A stretch of DNA of 64,000 bases, from positions 2,790,001 through 2,854,000 of the forward strand of contig OY804578.1 in assembly GCA_963680875.1 (NCBI GenBank). The letters run 5' to 3'. Both the position numbers and the translations under genes were made by a program. The notes beneath the pieces were generated by a model. The model saw only the letters and a list, made by a program, of their open reading frames with translations, was not told the origin of the DNA and did no database searches. Below are positions 61,165 through 64,000 of this stretch, in pieces (position 1 is the first letter of the stretch; each line of letters opens with the position of its first letter). Origin of the DNA: Bathymodiolus brooksi (taxonomy: Eukaryota; Mollusca; Bivalvia; Mytilida; Modiolidae).

Positions 61165-62547
61165 CTAGAGGCTCCCAGGAGCCTGTAATCGCTCATCTGG
61201 TTTTCAATTTGACATCTAAAGTTGATAGAAAATGGGGGTGTTACACATAATTTTGAAAGTGGGCCACCCAAAGATCATTTCAACTCAAATTTCTAAGCAA
61301 AAGATTTTGATGTGATTTTTATCTCATAATATTCCTAAATGGAATAAACTGGCTGAAAAAATCTCACAGAAAAACACAGAATATATGTTAAACTACTCAT
61401 TGCCATATAGCTGCAGTTAAAATTTGAGTTCATTTTGATTTGTAATAAAGTGGAAATTGACAACTAAAGAAATTTCTATTTTTAGTAACAGCAGCCATTT
61501 TGAATGGAGGGCGGGGCTGTCGGACACAATATTGAAAGGGGAACACCCCCAGCCAAATTTGCTTTTTTGTTTCAGCGGTTTCAAAGGAGAAGATTTAAAT
61601 GTAATCATTTATCAAAATATGTCTAATTTGTATAATCAGTATAAATCGGTTGAAAGAAAAAATTCACAGAAAAACCCAGAATATATGTTAATTTACTCAT
61701 TGTCATGTAGCTGCAGTTAAAATTTGAGCTCATTTTGATTTATAATAAAGCAGCAATGGACAATTGAAGAAATTTCTATTTTTAGTAACAGCAGCCATCT
61801 TGAATGGAGGGTGGAGCTGTCGGACACAATTTTGAAATGGGACTACCCAAGGACTATCCCTACCAGGTTTGGTTTAATTTGGTTCTGCGGTTTCAGAGGA
61901 AAAGATTTAAATGTGATCTTTTATCAAAATATGCATAATTTGCATAATCGGTATAAATCGGCTGAAAGAAATATTTCACAGAAAAACCTGGAATATATGT
62001 TAAACTACTCCTTACCATGTAGCTGCAGTTAAAATTTAAGCCTCATTTTGACTTATGCTAAAGCAGCAATGGACAATTGAAGAAATTTCTATTTTTAGTA
62101 ACAGCAGCCATCTTGAATGGAGGGCGGGGCTGTCGGACACAATTTTGAAAGGGACCCACCCAGGTTTGGTTTAATTTGGTTCAGCGGTTTCAGAGGAGAA
62201 GATTTAAATGTGATCTTTTATCAAAATATGCCTAATTTGCATAATCGGTATATATCGGCTGAAAGAAAAATTTGAGCTCATTTTGACTTATACTAAAGCA
62301 GCAATGAACAATTAAAATTTCATCCCCCCTTTTTCTATTTTTAGCTTGGTGGCCATCTTGGTTGGAAGTCAGGATCACCGGACACAATTTTGGAAGGGGG
62401 CCATCCAAGGACGATTCCACCAAAGTTTGGTTCAAATTGGCCCAGTGCCTTCAGAGGAGTTGATTAAAATGTGAAAAGTTAACGGACGGACGACGGACGC
62501 TCAGTGGTGCCAATAGCTCACATGACCCTTTGGGTCAGGTGAGCTAA
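61165..62547 (+). mobile_element. E6: hairpin-ended element, about four core units
   Basis: Left end CTAGAGGCTCCCAGGAGCCT, then GCTCATCTGG. Right end is a 31-bp hairpin at 62515-62545 (AGCTCAC, TGACCC, TTT, GGGTCA, GTGAGCT), then AA. The core units, about 300 bp apart, carry CAGCAGCCATCTTGAATGG and TCGGACACAATTTTGAAA; their flanks share TTTCTATTTTTAGTAACAG. The last unit is divergent (GGTGGCCATCTTGGTTGG). No coding capacity. Confidence 0.82.
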
Positions 62548-63957
62548 AAATGAATGAGGAATGACATTTTTTCACTAGGACCACCAAACCCATATGTAAT
62601 TTTGTGAACCCTGCTACACGTTATTGCTTGATTCAAAGTGTTCTCTATCACATCCATGTTTAAAATATCAACACATTTTATTAATGTGGAGTAGTTAGAA
62701 TGAAATTTCAGGAAAAGAACTATATCTGGTGAAAACATTGGTTTAAAAAATCAAGTTAAGCACCAACAGAATATCGGTGCAGAATATGAATGTGTTGTGC
62801 CAAATCAATGGTCACACATGAATTTTCCCTTTACATATAGCATGAAATTTGTCAAAACTATATTCTTTCAAATAAAGTACGTTTTTTTTTTTATACCTTT
62901 GGGTTTTTTTTTTTAAATCACTTCAGGGAAATATATTGAAGAATTAGTTGAATATTAAATATGTAGGAAATTTTTTTATGTGAACTTTCAGGGGTTTCAA
63001 AGTTTTTTATAATAGGAGGTACTTCTTAAATTTTAGAAGGTACCTAAAAAATTAGGCTGGGGGGTCTGAGACCCACCTGAGGCTCGTAAGGGGTCCAGCC
63101 CCCTGGAAGCTTCTGAAATCTAGCATTTTGTGGACCAAAAAATGTACTTCAGAGACTGCAAAAGTGTTTTTGAAAGAAAAATCCCATTAACTTTCTCTTC
63201 AGAGTTCAGATTTCACCAAGACCATGCATAATGGATTTTTCCCCCAATTTCTTTATTGAATATTTCAGTTTACAGACTTCAGCCAAGATTATTCATGGAT
63301 AGTCCGCCATATCTTAAAAAAAAACAAAAGAACCATAAAGAGCTAGGGTTCCGCAGCTAGGCTTGACCAAGCCATTGTTATCAAAGCTTAAACTTCTCAA
63401 AATTCTTTTGTTGGCTTTGTCCTTTTCTTTTTCACAATACCTTGGCTTGTGTGTTTTTTTTACTTTTTTACCGGTAATTAAACTCATCAAAGACCATTGG
63501 CACGGATCAAGACATACATGTATGTGTCATAATTAATGAAACATATAAATTTAATTTGCAATCATCATTAATAAAATTTATAATTTTAATAAATAGATCA
63601 ATACAAATATAATTAAACAAAAACAATATACAAAAAATGTATATTGTTACTTTCACGACTTAAGCGCAAAAAAAAATGTTCGAACAAAAACGATTCGCAG
63701 GAAGACATTTATTAACATTTGAATCACAAAAGTTAAATTATTTTGGAAAAAAAGCGGAGCCTGCGTTTTGACATTACAATGTAATTCGTATTTGAGCCAT
63801 GTCCGGTCCTTTTTCAAGATTTCTTGTAATTTTCGATCCCTTATCTCCTCGTACCCTCTTTTAAAAATGATTTTCAGCACACTTTCATTTCTGTGAACAA
63901 CTGCGGTAGGGCCCCGTCAAAATATGTAAATAAATTAGCCATAGATTTATATTTGTT
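62548..63957. other. Unassigned AT-rich DNA at the right edge
   Basis: Homopolymer T runs at about 62882 and 62905. A GC-richer patch at 63058-63110 contains the palindrome GGGTCTGAGACCC (63062-63074) and may be a repeat fragment. No LSM-domain or FDF-motif exon was found on minus. A 75-codon minus frame (63653-63880) is not recognised. Confidence 0.45.
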
Positions 63958-63959
63958 TA

Positions 63960-63970
63960 TACCGGAAGTT
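63960..63970 (+). promoter_or_regulatory. Possible ETS-type promoter element
   Basis: TACCGGAAGTT matches the ETS/GABP core CCGGAAGT, commonly found at housekeeping promoters, and lies 8 bp before an ATG. One motif in isolation is weak evidence. Confidence 0.25.
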
Positions 63971-63977
63971 AAACAAT

Positions 63978-64000
63978 ATGGACGGAGTTAAGCAACAAGA
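63978..64000 (+). CDS. Possible start of a plus-strand gene, cut by the window edge
   Basis: ATG at 63978 reads MDGVKQQ to the edge. It has an ETS-like motif just upstream and a fair initiation context (A at -3 is absent, G at +4 present). Seven residues identify nothing. If LSM14 continues to the right, this would overlap it on the opposite strand. Confidence 0.15.

Noticed and set aside
63653..63880. 75-codon minus frame with KLQEILKKDRTWLKYEL as a possible LSM14 5' exon
   Set aside because: No similarity to the LSM domain or FDF motif, and it ends in a low-complexity Phe run. Left unassigned.

Overview
Eukaryotic nuclear DNA, AT-rich and extremely repeat-dense, most likely from a bivalve mollusc. 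That placement is an inference: it rests on a tRNA-headed SINE of molluscan style, on elements resembling the 'Pearl'/Helitron-like repeats known from bivalves, and on a repeat fragment near 27.6 kb with the motif TTTATGGTGTTAAACGCCAC. There are no bacterial genes, operons or CRISPR arrays.

Layout. (1) 1-23310: a satellite of 49/50-bp units, about 470 copies, with nested higher-order duplications and a 200-N assembly gap. (2) 23492-23838: an intact SINE with a 16-bp target-site duplication. (3) 24079-25306: a second array, 30 copies of a 41-bp unit. (4) 25307-29832: mostly unique AT-rich DNA, downstream of or in the 3'UTR of the only gene I can identify. (5) 29833-52605, minus strand: the last four coding exons of an LSM14 (RAP55 / Trailer hitch) homologue, with FFD box, TFG box, RGG-rich segment and stop codon. 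Its N-terminal LSM-domain exons were not found here and probably lie beyond 64000. (6) The LSM14 introns, including a 19.4-kb intron at 33044-52463 and the incomplete upstream intron from 52606, are filled with repeats: six hairpin-ended elements of one family (called E1-E6 here), two elements of the same plan but different sequence (EA, E7), two TIR transposons with target-site duplications, and a 54-bp minisatellite.

Two LSM14 splice sites are remodelled by repeats. The minisatellite beside the FFD-box exon looks like repeated duplication of that exon's own 5' splice junction, and places eight intact decoy donors in the intron. Element E1 ends 11 bp from the 3' splice site of the RGG exon and probably supplies its branch point.

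The strongest candidate for an undescribed system is the E1-E6 family. The ends are constant, the tandem cores are exchangeable, both ends form hairpins whose stems show compensatory changes between copies, all copies point the same way, and nearly every core monomer carries a GCCATNTTG motif. A Helitron-like (Helentron/Pearl) identity is inferred, not proven.
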